DNA of 64,000 nt, taken from positions 54,265 to 118,264 of the forward strand of contig CAJUOC010000003.1 of assembly GCA_910587925.1 (NCBI GenBank), read 5' to 3'. The translations under genes and the position numbers were made by a program. Positions 34,775 through 44,313 of the stretch are shown here, piece after piece. The stretch comes from an uncultured Muribaculaceae bacterium. GTDB taxonomy: Bacteria > Bacteroidota > Bacteroidia > Bacteroidales > Muribaculaceae. Each line of letters starts with the position of its first letter. Within the stretch, counting starts at the first letter, position 1. The notes beneath the pieces are model-generated. The model was not told the DNA's origin. It saw nothing but the letters and a program-made list of their open reading frames with translations, and searched no databases.

Positions 34775-36958
34775 TTATTTAAGTCGTTGGATATTTTCTT
34801 TTGTGCCGGCCAGCCACACGATGTCGCCGGGAGCGAAGACCAGGCCGGGGTCGGAGTCGATAAAGGTGTCGTTGCGGCTCACGGCCACCACGAGCACATC
34901 GTATTTGTCGCGGAGCGATACCGACGACGGAGTCTGATTGATGAGCGGCGAGTTGAACGACAGCAGCACGCTCGACAGCTCGATATCGGCCTGCGCTCCG
35001 CCGGCGGCCGGCTGAGCCTCGGCCTCGACGGCCGGCAGCAGGGCGGCAATCTGCTCATCGGTGCCTATCACGCCGATTACGTCGCCCGGGAATATACGCT
35101 GGCGTCCGCCGGGAATGGGTATGGTGCGGAATCCGCGCTGGATGCTCACGGCATTCACGCCGTAGCGCCGCCGCAGATTGCTGTCCATGAGCCGCTCGCC
35201 GGCAAAGGCGCATCCCGAGCCGACGCGCATGTACGCGAGGTGCAGGTCGTGGACCACGGTATTGTTTTTGCCCGAGCGGCGCAGGTCGCGCTCGTTGAGA
35301 TTGTCAAAAAATTTCTCCTCCATGCGGCCCATGTACAGGCTCAGCCGCCGCGAGAAAAGCACTATCACGGCCAGCGTGGCCAGCACTGCGGCGATGATAC
35401 CGCCGCGGGCCGAGTAAGCCCGGGCCACCACATTTACCACAAATACCAGCGCGATGAGCGCGCGGAATACGGTGAGCACGATGCGTGGCACATCGTGGCC
35501 CTTGCCCTGTATCTTGCCGGGTGTCGACAGCAGTGCGATGAGAAACGGCGACATCAGCAGCAGTGTCAGCACCATGTTGAGCAGGCGGCCGTGGCCCGGT
35601 ACCCAGCGCTCGAGTACCGGCTCGGCAAAGCCGGCGCACACCACCACGATGGCCAGCAGGATGATGCAGTAGATGAGTGTGCGGCGTATATATCGCCCGA
35701 GCAGGCGGCTCCACGGGCTGCCGGCGGCCTGGTCGTGCTCGCCCTGCTCGTGGTAGCGCTCGATGAGAAAGCGCAGTCGGCCCGGCAGATGTCGCTCCAC
35801 AAAACCGTATGCCGGCAGCGACATCTTGATAAAGTATGGTGTGGTGAAGGTGGTGATGACCGACACGGCCACCACTATGGGATAAAGCGACGGCACCAGC
35901 ACCCCGAGGCTCATGCCCAGGGTGGCGATGATAAATGCAAACTCACCTATCTGCGTGAGCGAGAATCCCGAGCGGATGGCCACACGCAGAGTCTGCCCGG
36001 TGATGAGCATGCCGAATGTACCGAAGATTATCATGCCCGCGATCACCACGGCCGACAATATCAGTATCGGCATCCAGTACTCGGCCAGTATGGCCGGCTG
36101 CACCATCATGCCCACCGAGATGAAAAATACCGAGCCAAAGAGGTCCTTGACCGGGGTCACCACATGCTCGATGCTCTCGGCATAGCTCGTACCGGCCAGT
36201 ATCGAGCCCATCACAAAGGCGCCCAGAGCCATCGAGAAACCGCAGGCCACCGAGAATACTGCCATGCCCAGGCACAGTCCCATCGACACGATGAGCAGCG
36301 TCTCGGAGTTGAGGTAGCGGCGGCACGCGCCCAGCAGGCTCGGCAGCACATACACGCCCACCAGAAACCATATCACCAGGAAAAACACCAGCTTGCCCAC
36401 ACTCATGAGCATTTCGGAGCCTTCGACGGTATTGTTGATGGCGATGGACGACAGTATCACCATCATCACCACCGCAAACAAGTCTTCGACGATGAGCACC
36501 GCAAGTACCTGCGAGGCAAACTTCTGCTGGCGCAGCCCCATGTCGGTAAATGCCTTGATGATGATGGTGGTCGACGACATCGACAGCATGCCGCCCAGGA
36601 AGAGCGAGTTGATAAAGTTGAAGTGCAGCGCATGGCCCACGGCTATGCCGGCGCACATCATGCCGGCCACGATTATCAGCGCGGTGACGATGGCCGAGCC
36701 GCCGGCGCGCACCAGCTTCTTGAAACTGAACTCGAGTCCGAGCGAGAAGAGCAGCACGATGATGCCTATCTGTGCCCAGAACTCGATGTTTTCCGACGTG
36801 GTGACCGACGGCAGGTAGGTGAAGTTGGGGCTGGCCAGGAAGCCGGCCACGATATAGCCCAGCACCACGGGCTGGCGCATACGCTTGAAGACCACGGTGA
36901 CTACCGCGCCCAGGAGCAGTATGAATGCCAGGTCGGTGATGAGGCTTTCGATATTCAT
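34775..36958 (-). CDS. CPA2 (Kef-type) cation:proton antiporter with two TrkA-C domains
   Basis: A 727-residue inner-membrane antiporter. About twelve TM helices (1-395) include LLFSLGLEFSFKKL, GGMLSMSSTTIIIKAFTDMG and SGFSLTQIGEFAFIIATLG. Four further helices lie around 430-545, which is unusual. Two RCK-C/TrkA-C domains form the C-terminus (about 570-640: IPGGRQRIFPGDVIGVIG; and 655-727: DSDPGLVFAPGDIVWLAG). No Rossmann NAD-binding RCK-N is seen between them. Probably K+/H+ or Na+/H+ exchange controlled by a bound ligand. Start overlaps the mgtC stop (ATGA). Confidence 0.92.
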   Translation of the reverse strand: MNIESLITDLAFILLLGAVVTVVFKRMRQPVVLGYIVAGFLASPNFTYLPSVTTSENIEFWAQIGIIVLLFSLGLEFSFKKLVRAGGSAIVTALIIVAGMMCAGIAVGHALHFNFINSLFLGGMLSMSSTTIIIKAFTDMGLRQQKFASQVLAVLIVEDLFAVVMMVILSSIAINNTVEGSEMLMSVGKLVFFLVIWFLVGVYVLPSLLGACRRYLNSETLLIVSMGLCLGMAVFSVACGFSMALGAFVMGSILAGTSYAESIEHVVTPVKDLFGSVFFISVGMMVQPAILAEYWMPILILSAVVIAGMIIFGTFGMLITGQTLRVAIRSGFSLTQIGEFAFIIATLGMSLGVLVPSLYPIVVAVSVITTFTTPYFIKMSLPAYGFVERHLPGRLRFLIERYHEQGEHDQAAGSPWSRLLGRYIRRTLIYCIILLAIVVVCAGFAEPVLERWVPGHGRLLNMVLTLLLMSPFLIALLSTPGKIQGKGHDVPRIVLTVFRALIALVFVVNVVARAYSARGGIIAAVLATLAVIVLFSRRLSLYMGRMEEKFFDNLNERDLRRSGKNNTVVHDLHLAYMRVGSGCAFAGERLMDSNLRRRYGVNAVSIQRGFRTIPIPGGRQRIFPGDVIGVIGTDEQIAALLPAVEAEAQPAAGGAQADIELSSVLLSFNSPLINQTPSSVSLRDKYDVLVVAVSRNDTFIDSDPGLVFAPGDIVWLAGTKENIQRLK

Positions 36959-37677
36959 ATGTTTATCTGATTGGCCAGGGTGATGGAGCGGGTGGGGTAG
37001 AGCGCCTCAAAGTCGTTGAAGAGCCGCACGAAGTCGACATTCTCGCGCACGACCACCACAAGGTTGAGCCGAGTCTCCTGCTCGTCAAACTCATACTCCA
37101 CAAAGAAGCTGCTCAGCACCACGGCATGGCGCCGCAGCACACGGCGGTATGCGTCGATGTCGTGGAGTATCACTGCTGTGCGGATGCGTATGATGCGCGA
37201 CTCCGAGCGCAGGCTCACACGGTGCTCGATGCGCTCGAGCAATACCAATATGAAGAGTATCAGCCCGGTGGCGACGATGCCCACCATGTACATGCCGCAG
37301 CCCACGGCCATGCCCAGCGCCGATACCATCCATATGCCGGCGGCGGTGGTGAGGCCGCGCACAGAGCCTTTCATCTGTATGATGGCGCCGGCGCCCAGGA
37401 AGCCGATGCCCGATATTACCTGCGCCGCTATGCGGGTAGGGTCGCCGTCGAGCACGCCGGCATACTTCTGCGGCACGTATATCGACAGAATCATCGCCAG
37501 GGTCGAGCCCATGGCGATGAGGGAGAAGGTGCGCACTCCGGCGCTCTGGCCGCGGCGGCGGCGCTCAAAGCCCACGATACTGCCCAGCAGCATGCTGAGC
37601 AGCAGCTGGAAGATGCAGCCGGCCGTGTTGATCTGCGGCGAGTGAATGTCGGCGTAGAGCGAGGCGAGCGTATCCAC
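36955..37677 (-). CDS. MgtC/SapB-family membrane protein
   Basis: 240 residues. The N-terminal MgtC domain of 4-5 TM helices has LLLSMLLGSIVGFERRRRGQ, SAGVRTFSLIAMGSTLAMIL and GFLGAGAIIQMKGSVRGLTT. A cytoplasmic ACT-like C-terminal domain follows (about 150-240). Members affect Mg2+ homeostasis or F-ATPase. The start is GTG at 37677; the preceding codon is an in-frame TAA belonging to the insertion-site duplication, so no earlier start exists. The 422-base MITE-like element sits directly upstream. Confidence 0.9.
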   Translation of the reverse strand: MDTLASLYADIHSPQINTAGCIFQLLLSMLLGSIVGFERRRRGQSAGVRTFSLIAMGSTLAMILSIYVPQKYAGVLDGDPTRIAAQVISGIGFLGAGAIIQMKGSVRGLTTAAGIWMVSALGMAVGCGMYMVGIVATGLILFILVLLERIEHRVSLRSESRIIRIRTAVILHDIDAYRRVLRRHAVVLSSFFVEYEFDEQETRLNLVVVVRENVDFVRLFNDFEALYPTRSITLANQINI

Positions 37678-37680
37678 TTA

Positions 37681-38102
37681 GAGCTTGTTTAAAAATAATT
37701 GTGAATACGTAGGCGCGTCACTCTTTGAGTGATTTTTGTCTAACGATGAGGGAGTGCGGTGGGACTGAAGCCCACTCGCGAGCCCTGCGGGGTTGTGGCC
37801 TTTGCCACTCGACCGAAGAGTTGGGCAAAAAGCGCCAAAGAGGGGCGCGTGCTGTGGTAATTTATCGTTTTTCACATATGTTTTCATTCGTTTCTTGTTT
37901 GGTCTATCTCTGAACTTGATTAAAATGTTACCTTGGTATCTTGTGCTTTTGGAGCCTTTCCATCTTCGTTTCAGTCGTGTACATCAAGTACAACCCCGAA
38001 GGGCTCGCGTGTGGGCTTGACCCACCGCACTCCTTCAACTCAGATGAAAATCCTCTCAAAAGCACAAGACCTACGTGTTCACATTTATTTTTAAACAAGC
38101 TC
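37681..38102. mobile_element. MITE-like element with long imperfect terminal inverted repeats
   Basis: A 422-base non-coding segment. The two ends are inverted: 31 of the first 33 bases match (starting GAGCTTGTTTAAAAATAA), and similarity continues for about 115 bases to a shared GCGAGCCCTxCGGGGTTGT. It is flanked by TTA at 37678-37680 and TTA at 38103-38105. The second TTA is the stop codon (TAA) of the upstream gene, and the first precedes the mgtC GTG directly, so both look like a target-site duplication. No transposase ORF; A/T-richer than its surroundings. A 3-base T-A-type duplication fits IS5-family (IS1031-like) movement, which is inference. Confidence 0.75.
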
Positions 38103-39047
38103 TTATTTCAGGTCGAAGCGGCGCGAGGCCAGACGGTAGTTGTCGGCAAAAAGCTCTACGGTATACTGGCCCGGGGTGAGGGCGGTGTTGACGTCCCAGT
38201 AGATGGTGACTCCGCCGATTTCCTCTCCGGCATACTCTACCACCTTCTTGGCCGAGCACTCCAGAGAGGCGCCCTCGAAGCCGAACGAGCCACCGCCGCC
38301 GAGCAGCTGCCCGCTGGGCGATATCAGGCGCAGATAGATGGTCTTCTCGCCCACGGGGGTGGAGTTGTTTTGCGGTATGGTGAATGTCACGCGCATCTGG
38401 CGGGCCTTGGCGACTTTCTTTTCCTGCTTGCCCTTCTTGTTGAGCGGCATGAGATTGACGCCGGTCACGTTGAGTTTCTCGGCCAGGGTCATGCGCTCTG
38501 AGAGGACCTCGTTTTTGCGCGAGGTCTCGGCCACGCGCGACGAGAGCTGCTCGTTTTGCGCCTTCACCTCGGAGTTTTCGGCGCGCAGGGCGGCGTTTTC
38601 CTGATTGAGGCGGTTGATTTCCTCGACATAGTGGCGCAGCAGATTGCGCAGGGTCGATATTTCGTCTTTGAGCTTCTTTATCTCGCGGGCGCTCTTGTTT
38701 TTCTGATTTTTGAGCTCCTGCTGCAGCTTCTCGACCTGCAGGCGGGCGGTCTCGTATTTCTCGGTGAGGGCGCGCTTTACGGAGTCGTCCATCACCAGGC
38801 GGCGCTGATTCTCAAAGATGGCAAACTCGCTGTTGAGCGCATCGTAGTCGGCCTCGAGCTCCTGCTGCTGCAGGTCGAGCTCGGCCTGCTCCTTGAGCGC
38901 CACGGCCTCCTCATAGGCTTTTTTCTGTGAAATCGACGATATGATAAACCATGTCGCCAGACCGACTATCACTGTGGCCAGGCCGATGATAATCCACAGC
39001 AGTGTGCGGTTTTGGGGCGCGGGCGACGGGGTGGGTGACTGTTCCAT
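38103..39047 (-). CDS. Membrane-anchored coiled-coil protein of unknown function
   Basis: 314 residues. One N-terminal TM helix (about 14-37, LLWIIIGLATVIVGLATWFI) has a short cytoplasmic proline-rich leader. A long coiled coil covers about 40-215 (EEINRLNQENAALRAENSEV and similar). A compact beta-rich C-terminal domain (about 225-314: QMRVTFTIPQNNSTPVGEKT, then GVTIYWDVNTALTPGQYTVE) follows. No catalytic motif. Resembles uncharacterised Bacteroidales envelope proteins. First gene of the operon that continues, past the inserted element, into mgtC. Confidence 0.75.
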   Translation of the reverse strand: MEQSPTPSPAPQNRTLLWIIIGLATVIVGLATWFIISSISQKKAYEEAVALKEQAELDLQQQELEADYDALNSEFAIFENQRRLVMDDSVKRALTEKYETARLQVEKLQQELKNQKNKSAREIKKLKDEISTLRNLLRHYVEEINRLNQENAALRAENSEVKAQNEQLSSRVAETSRKNEVLSERMTLAEKLNVTGVNLMPLNKKGKQEKKVAKARQMRVTFTIPQNNSTPVGEKTIYLRLISPSGQLLGGGGSFGFEGASLECSAKKVVEYAGEEIGGVTIYWDVNTALTPGQYTVELFADNYRLASRRFDLK

Positions 39048-39072
39048 TTTTCTCGTAGTTTCTTATACGGGA

Positions 39073-39110
39073 CAAAATTAGCAAAAAACGCGGAAATTTT
39101 GCTAATTTTG
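39073..39110. promoter_or_regulatory. Divergent -7 elements, coiled-coil gene and GH127 gene
   Basis: TAATTTTG on the minus strand at 39080-39073 (for the gene ending at 38103) and TAATTTTG on the plus strand at 39103-39110 (for GH127). No clear -33 boxes at the usual distance. Confidence 0.5.
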
Positions 39111-39132
39111 CGAAAGAATAGACAATCTATAT

Positions 39133-41139
39133 ATGACTAAACACATATGTACCCTGGCCGTGGCGATGGCTGCCGCCACTCTGCCGGCCATGGCCGACGG
39201 CTACCCCATAGAGCCGGTGCCCTTCACGGGCGTGAAGATACACGATACTTTCTGGACTCCGCGGCTCGACGCGTGCCGCGCCACCACTATCCCGCTGGCT
39301 TTCAGTAAATGCGAGGAGTCCGGCCGATACGACAATTTTGTGAAAGCCGCCAACCCCGATGCCGACTACAAGGTAGAGGGCTTCCCCTTTGACGATACCG
39401 ACGTGTACAAGACCATCGAGGGCGCAAGCTACCTGCTGCAGACCTATCCCGACGAGCGCCTTGAGGCTTACATAGACAGTGTGCTGGTGATAGTGGCCGC
39501 GGCGCAGGAGCCCGACGGCTACCTCAATACCTCGTTTACGATGAATCCCGCCCGTCCGCATCCGTGGATGCACCCCGGCAAGCGATGGGAGAACGTCGAG
39601 AATCTCAGCCATGAGTTTTACAATCTCGGCCATATGGTCGACGGCGCCGTGGCCCACTTCCAGGCCACCGGCAAGCGCAATTTCCTCGACATCGCCATAC
39701 GCTATGCCGACTGCGTATGCCGCGAGATCGGCGATGGCGACGGGCAGCTCGCGCTCGTGCCGGGCCATCAGATCGCCGAGATGGCGCTGGCGCGGCTGTA
39801 TACAGTCACCGGCGAGAGCAAGTATCTCGACCAGGCACGCTACTTCCTCGACAAGCGCGGGCATACCTCGCGCCGCGATGCCTACAGCCAGGCCCACAAG
39901 CCGGTGACGGAGCAAGACGAGGCCGTGGGCCACGCCGTGCGTGCCGCTTACATGTATGCGGGCATGGCCGATGTGGCCGCCCTCACCGGCGACTCCGCCT
40001 ATATCCGCGCCATCGACCGCATATGGGACAATATCGTGTCGAAGAAGCTCTATGTCACCGGCGGCATCGGCGCGCGTCACCAAGGTGAGTCTTTCGGCGA
40101 CAACTATGAGTTGCCCAACGATGAGGCGTACTGCGAGACTTGCGCCGCCATAGGCAACGTATATGTCAACCATCGCCTCTTTCTGCTCCACGGCGATGCC
40201 AAATACTACGATGTGTTGGAGCGCACGCTCTACAATGGTCTTATCTCGGGCATGTCGATGGACGGCGGGGCGTTTTTCTATCCCAATCCGCTGGCGAGCG
40301 AGGGCGGGTACGGGCGCAAGCCGTGGTTTGGCTGCGCTTGCTGCCCCTCAAACCTTTGCCGCTTCATCCCGTCGATACCGGGCTATGTATATGCCGTCGA
40401 CGGCCGCGATGTGTATGTCAATCTCTATATCGGCAACAATGCCGAGCTGACTGTCGCCGGCCGCGAGGTGGCTCTCACGCAGGAGGGCGACTATACCTGG
40501 AGCGGCGAGGCGACGGTGAAGGTCGATGCCAACCGTGCCGGCGAGTTTACGCTATGCCTGCGCATACCCGGCCGCGTGCAGGGCCGTGTGGCGCCCGGCG
40601 ACCTTTACGCCTATGCCGACAGCCATACTCCGTCGTATACGGTCAGCGTCAACGGCGTGCCTGTCACGGCCGACCTCGATAAGGGGTATTGCCGCATCAC
40701 CCGCAAGTGGAAGCGCGGCGACCGCGTGGACTTGCACTTCGACATGCAGCCCCGCCGTATCGTGGCCGACCCGCGCGTGACGGCCGACCTGGGCCGAGTG
40801 GCCTTTGAGCGTGGCCCGCTGGTGTATTGCGCCGAGCGGCCCGACAATGATTTTGACCTGCAAAGCGCCGTGCTGCATCCGTCGGCGGCCTTCGAGGCCC
40901 GGGCTACCGACAAGCTCGGCGGCATCACGGAGCTGACAGGCCGCGCCCAGTTGCTCGGTCGCGACGACAGCGGCCGCCTGTCGCTCAAAGACGTCGATGT
41001 CACACTGATACCCTACTATGCCTGGGCCCACCGCGGTGAGGGGCAGATGAGCGTGTGGCTGCCCGTAAGCCCCTCGGCGACGAGGCCGGTAAAGGGCGTC
41101 GGCGCTACGTACCGCAACGAGTTTGAGCCCGACCGCTGA
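39133..41139 (+). CDS. GH127-family beta-L-arabinofuranosidase
   Basis: 668 residues with a signal peptide (MTKHICTLAVAMAAATLPAMA). It matches the DUF1680/GH127 family, which removes terminal beta-L-arabinofuranose from glycans. The (alpha/alpha)6 barrel is followed by beta domains. The zinc-thiolate catalytic centre is visible: YCETCAAIG (Glu and Cys, about 333-336) and FGCACCPSN (paired Cys, about 400-404). Other family blocks are HEFYNLGHMVDGAVAH and YVTGGIGARHQGESFG. Periplasmic. It is isolated on the plus strand, with a shared bidirectional terminator behind it and no SusC/SusD in the window. Confidence 0.93.
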   Translation: MTKHICTLAVAMAAATLPAMADGYPIEPVPFTGVKIHDTFWTPRLDACRATTIPLAFSKCEESGRYDNFVKAANPDADYKVEGFPFDDTDVYKTIEGASYLLQTYPDERLEAYIDSVLVIVAAAQEPDGYLNTSFTMNPARPHPWMHPGKRWENVENLSHEFYNLGHMVDGAVAHFQATGKRNFLDIAIRYADCVCREIGDGDGQLALVPGHQIAEMALARLYTVTGESKYLDQARYFLDKRGHTSRRDAYSQAHKPVTEQDEAVGHAVRAAYMYAGMADVAALTGDSAYIRAIDRIWDNIVSKKLYVTGGIGARHQGESFGDNYELPNDEAYCETCAAIGNVYVNHRLFLLHGDAKYYDVLERTLYNGLISGMSMDGGAFFYPNPLASEGGYGRKPWFGCACCPSNLCRFIPSIPGYVYAVDGRDVYVNLYIGNNAELTVAGREVALTQEGDYTWSGEATVKVDANRAGEFTLCLRIPGRVQGRVAPGDLYAYADSHTPSYTVSVNGVPVTADLDKGYCRITRKWKRGDRVDLHFDMQPRRIVADPRVTADLGRVAFERGPLVYCAERPDNDFDLQSAVLHPSAAFEARATDKLGGITELTGRAQLLGRDDSGRLSLKDVDVTLIPYYAWAHRGEGQMSVWLPVSPSATRPVKGVGATYRNEFEPDR

Positions 41140-41156
41140 GCCTGTTGCCGCCCGGA

Positions 41157-41204
41157 TACATCAAGCCCCGTAAGAATCTCGTGATTCTTACGGGGCTTGA
41201 TGTA
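41157..41204. terminator. Bidirectional terminator between convergent genes
   Basis: A perfect 22-base-pair stem (41157-41178 with 41183-41204, loop TCGT) sits between the GH127 stop and the lipid-kinase stop (3 bases away). It can serve both strands. Confidence 0.85.
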
Positions 41205-41206
41205 TA

Positions 41207-42196
41207 TCAGCGGCCGAGGCGGCAGAGCGACTTCACAAAGCGGTGCAGCGTGATGTGCCAGTCGCGCACAGCCAGCGCGATGGGGGTGATAATGGGCTTG
41301 AAGTGATGCTTGCGGGCGGTGATGAATATCCGCAGCTGCCCGGGATGGATACGTACCCGCAGCTCGCCGGGCATGTCGACCGGGTCGCCGTCTATGTGGG
41401 CCGTGGAGCCTTTGCTGCGGCGGATGGTCACCTCGGGTGTGCGGAATGTCTGTATCTTGCCGTGGGTGCTGATGGTGCCGGTGATCATCTCCAGGCCGCT
41501 CATGGCGTGCTCGAGCTTGGTGCTGTCGTGCACGATGGTCACGTCGAGCAGCCCGTCGCGTATCGAGGCGGCCGGAGCGACAAACACATTGTTGCCATAC
41601 TGCGAGGCATTGCAGCACACCACCAGGAAGGCACGGTCGGCAATTACCTTGTCGCCAGCTATTATCTCGTATGTATCTGCATCGTAATTGACAAACTCAT
41701 CTACGGCGCTGCTGATATACGATGCCAGCCCGCGGCGGTGCTTGGCCGCGAAGCGGTTGCTCACGGCAGCGTCAAATCCTACGCCGAATGTGCAGAAAAA
41801 CGGCCGTCCGTTGACCTCGCCGTAGTCACACGCCGCGATATTGTCCTCGGCGATCACCTTGAGCGAGCGCCATATATCGACCGGGATGCCGATGTGGCGG
41901 GCCAGGCCGTTGCCCGAGCCGGCGGGGAGTATTCCCAGCGCCGTGCGGGTGCCGATTAGTCCTGTGGCGACTTCATTGACAGTGCCGTCGCCGCCAACGG
42001 CGAGCACTCCGTAGTCGCCGCGGGCGGCAGCCTCGGCGGCGATGCGCGTGGCGTCGCCCGGGCCGCGGGTATACTCGGTGTGCACCGTGTATCCCATCTC
42101 CTCGAGGCTGGGTACAAGCCAATTGTCGAGGCCGCGCTTTGATAGCGTGCCTGCTATGGGGTTGATGATGATGGTGAGACGTCGGTAGTTTTCCAT
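41207..42196 (-). CDS. Diacylglycerol/lipid kinase family protein
   Basis: 329 residues from MENYRRLTIIINPIAGTLSK; this is the family N-terminus, so the longer frame across the ftsH gap is rejected. It has the DAGK catalytic signature GGDGTVNEVATGLIG, with GILPAGSGNGLARH and a C-terminal beta domain (IDGDPVDMPGELRVRIHPGQ). It phosphorylates diacylglycerol or a related lipid using ATP, in the manner of DgkB/YegS. It follows ftsH by 16 bases and ends against a strong hairpin. Confidence 0.93.
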   Translation of the reverse strand: MENYRRLTIIINPIAGTLSKRGLDNWLVPSLEEMGYTVHTEYTRGPGDATRIAAEAAARGDYGVLAVGGDGTVNEVATGLIGTRTALGILPAGSGNGLARHIGIPVDIWRSLKVIAEDNIAACDYGEVNGRPFFCTFGVGFDAAVSNRFAAKHRRGLASYISSAVDEFVNYDADTYEIIAGDKVIADRAFLVVCCNASQYGNNVFVAPAASIRDGLLDVTIVHDSTKLEHAMSGLEMITGTISTHGKIQTFRTPEVTIRRSKGSTAHIDGDPVDMPGELRVRIHPGQLRIFITARKHHFKPIITPIALAVRDWHITLHRFVKSLCRLGR

Positions 42197-42212
42197 AGGC
42201 TCATGCCGCGCA

Positions 42213-44288
42213 TCATGCGCCGGTGTAGGGCGGAGGAGTAGGGGTGTTGTCGGGAGTGTCGGCAGGAGTGTCGGCGCCGTCGTCTGCAGCTTGGGCTTCG
42301 GGCGCGTCGGGAGCCGGTGCAGTGGCGGCATCGTCGGCCTTGGGAGCCTCGAGCAGGCGCGGGTCATGGGCCAGAATCTCGTCGGTGCGTGACTTCCACG
42401 GACGCTCGCCGAATATGTCGACCACGTCTTGGGTGAATATCACCTCGCGGTTGATGAGCACCTCGGTGAGGCGGTGGTGGCCGTCGGCATGCCGGCGCAG
42501 AATCTCCTTGGCGCGCTCATACTGCTCGGCGATGATGCGCGACACCTCGTCGTCGATGATGCGGGCGCGCTCGTCGGAGAATGGCTTGGTGAAGCCGTAA
42601 TCCTGGCCGGTCGAGTCGTAGTAGCTCAGGTTGGGTAGCTTGTCGCTCATGCCGTAATACACAACCATGGCATATGCCTGCTTGGTGACGCGCTCGAGGT
42701 CGTTGGCGGCCCCGGTGGATATACGGCCCAGGAATACCTCCTCGGCGGCGCGGCCGCCCAGGGTGGCGCATATCTCGTCGAGTATCACCTGCGAGGGGGT
42801 GATCTGCCGCTCCTCGGGCAGGTACCACGCGGCGCCGAGAGCCTTGCCGCGCGGCACGATGGTCACCTTGACCAGCGGATTGGCATAGCGCAGGTGCCAC
42901 GATACGGTGGCATGGCCGGCCTCGTGTATGGCGATGGAGCGTTTCTCCTCGTCGGTGGTGATTTTGGAGCGCTTCTCTATGCCGCCTATGATGCGGTCGA
43001 CAGCGGCCGAGAAGTCCTCGCGGGTCACGGCGGGTTTGTTGTGACGGGCGGCGATGAGGGCGGCCTCGTTGCATACGTTGGCGATGTCGGCGCCGGAGAA
43101 TCCAGGTGTCTGACGAGCAAGCAGCTCGATATCGAGGTCGCCGTCAATCTTGATATTGCGCAGATGCACCTTGAAGATAGCCACACGGTCGGGCAGGTCG
43201 GGCAGGTCGACATATATCTGACGGTCAAATCGGCCGGCACGCATCAGAGCCTTGTCGAGGATGTCGGCGCGGTTGGTGGCGGCGAGGATTATCACGCCGC
43301 TGTTTGAGCCGAAGCCGTCCATCTCGGTGAGGAGCTGGTTGAGTGTATTCTCGCGCTCGTCGTTGGAGCCCATGTTGGCGTTGCGGCCGCGGGCGCGACC
43401 CACAGCGTCGATTTCGTCGATGAAGACTATGCAGGGAGCCTTCTCCTTGGCCTGGCGGAAGAGGTCGCGTACTCGCGACGCGCCCACACCCACAAACATT
43501 TCCACGAAATCGGAACCCGACATCGAGAAAAACGGTACATTTGCCTCGCCGGCCACAGCCTTGGCCAGCAGGGTCTTACCCGTGCCGGGAGGGCCTACGA
43601 GCAGCGCGCCCTTGGGTATCTTGCCGCCCAGGTCGGTATATCGCTTGGGATTTTTGAGAAACTCCACTATCTCCTCTATCTCGGTCTTGGCCTCAGACAG
43701 CCCGGCCACATCTTTGAACGTGACCTTGTCGGCATTGTTTTTGTCAAACAGCATGGCCTTTGACTTGCCCACCGAGAATACTCCACCGCCGGCACCTCCG
43801 CCAGCGCCGCCATTCATGCGGCGCATGATCCATATCCAGGCGATTATGAGTATGGCAATCGGGGCAATCGACCACAGGAAGGAGCCCAGCATACTGCTGC
43901 GCTCATATTTGACCGAGCCGTTGAAAGCGCCGCTTGCGCGCCACTGGTCAATCTGGGTGTCGAGCTTGTCGGCCGAGGGTATGTCGGTCACCACCTTGGC
44001 CACGACGTTGACATCGGGCGACTGGGCGCGGTCGCCAAATACGACGCGGGCCAGCGAGTCTGTGAGGAAGCCCTCGGCCTCCTTCTTGTCTGTATAGACT
44101 ATGATCTTGGTGATGCCGCGGTCCTGGGCTATGTATCTCTGAAATGTGGAGTAATCGACAGACTTGGAGACACTGTTGTCTTCAAGCATATACAGGCCGC
44201 CGAGGATGAGGAAGATGATGGCATACATCCACAACAGGTTGAAGCGCAGCGGCTTGCCCTTGCCGGGCTTGAGTGGTGGGATAGGCAT
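42213..44288 (-). CDS. ftsH: ATP-dependent zinc metalloprotease FtsH
   Basis: 691 residues from MPIPPLKPGKGKPLRFNLLW, 25 bases after rsfS; an upstream 65-residue extension is rejected as it lacks family similarity. Two TM helices (about 17-36 and 140-160) flank a periplasmic domain. The AAA module has GPPGTGKTLLAKAV, FIDEIDAVGR and the second-region-of-homology arginines in AALMRAGRFDRQIYVD. The M41 protease zinc site is HEAGHATVSW. A long Ala/Pro/Asp-rich tail follows (about 645-691). It degrades membrane and regulatory proteins. Co-transcribed with rsfS. Confidence 0.98.
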   Translation of the reverse strand: MPIPPLKPGKGKPLRFNLLWMYAIIFLILGGLYMLEDNSVSKSVDYSTFQRYIAQDRGITKIIVYTDKKEAEGFLTDSLARVVFGDRAQSPDVNVVAKVVTDIPSADKLDTQIDQWRASGAFNGSVKYERSSMLGSFLWSIAPIAILIIAWIWIMRRMNGGAGGGAGGGVFSVGKSKAMLFDKNNADKVTFKDVAGLSEAKTEIEEIVEFLKNPKRYTDLGGKIPKGALLVGPPGTGKTLLAKAVAGEANVPFFSMSGSDFVEMFVGVGASRVRDLFRQAKEKAPCIVFIDEIDAVGRARGRNANMGSNDERENTLNQLLTEMDGFGSNSGVIILAATNRADILDKALMRAGRFDRQIYVDLPDLPDRVAIFKVHLRNIKIDGDLDIELLARQTPGFSGADIANVCNEAALIAARHNKPAVTREDFSAAVDRIIGGIEKRSKITTDEEKRSIAIHEAGHATVSWHLRYANPLVKVTIVPRGKALGAAWYLPEERQITPSQVILDEICATLGGRAAEEVFLGRISTGAANDLERVTKQAYAMVVYYGMSDKLPNLSYYDSTGQDYGFTKPFSDERARIIDDEVSRIIAEQYERAKEILRRHADGHHRLTEVLINREVIFTQDVVDIFGERPWKSRTDEILAHDPRLLEAPKADDAATAPAPDAPEAQAADDGADTPADTPDNTPTPPPYTGA

Positions 44289-44313
44289 ATTGTGAGGATA
44301 AGGAGGTGAGGGG

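Noticed and set aside
34787..36970. Long plus-strand frame antisense to the Kef-type antiporter (727 codons)
   Set aside because: It is His/Gln-rich and low in recognised motifs, while the opposite strand encodes a full antiporter; a high-G+C shadow.
37678..38020. Short frames inside the 422-base element that look alike (both ending LFLNKL-like)
   Set aside because: They mirror the inverted ends and carry no transposase motifs; treated as part of the MITE-like element.
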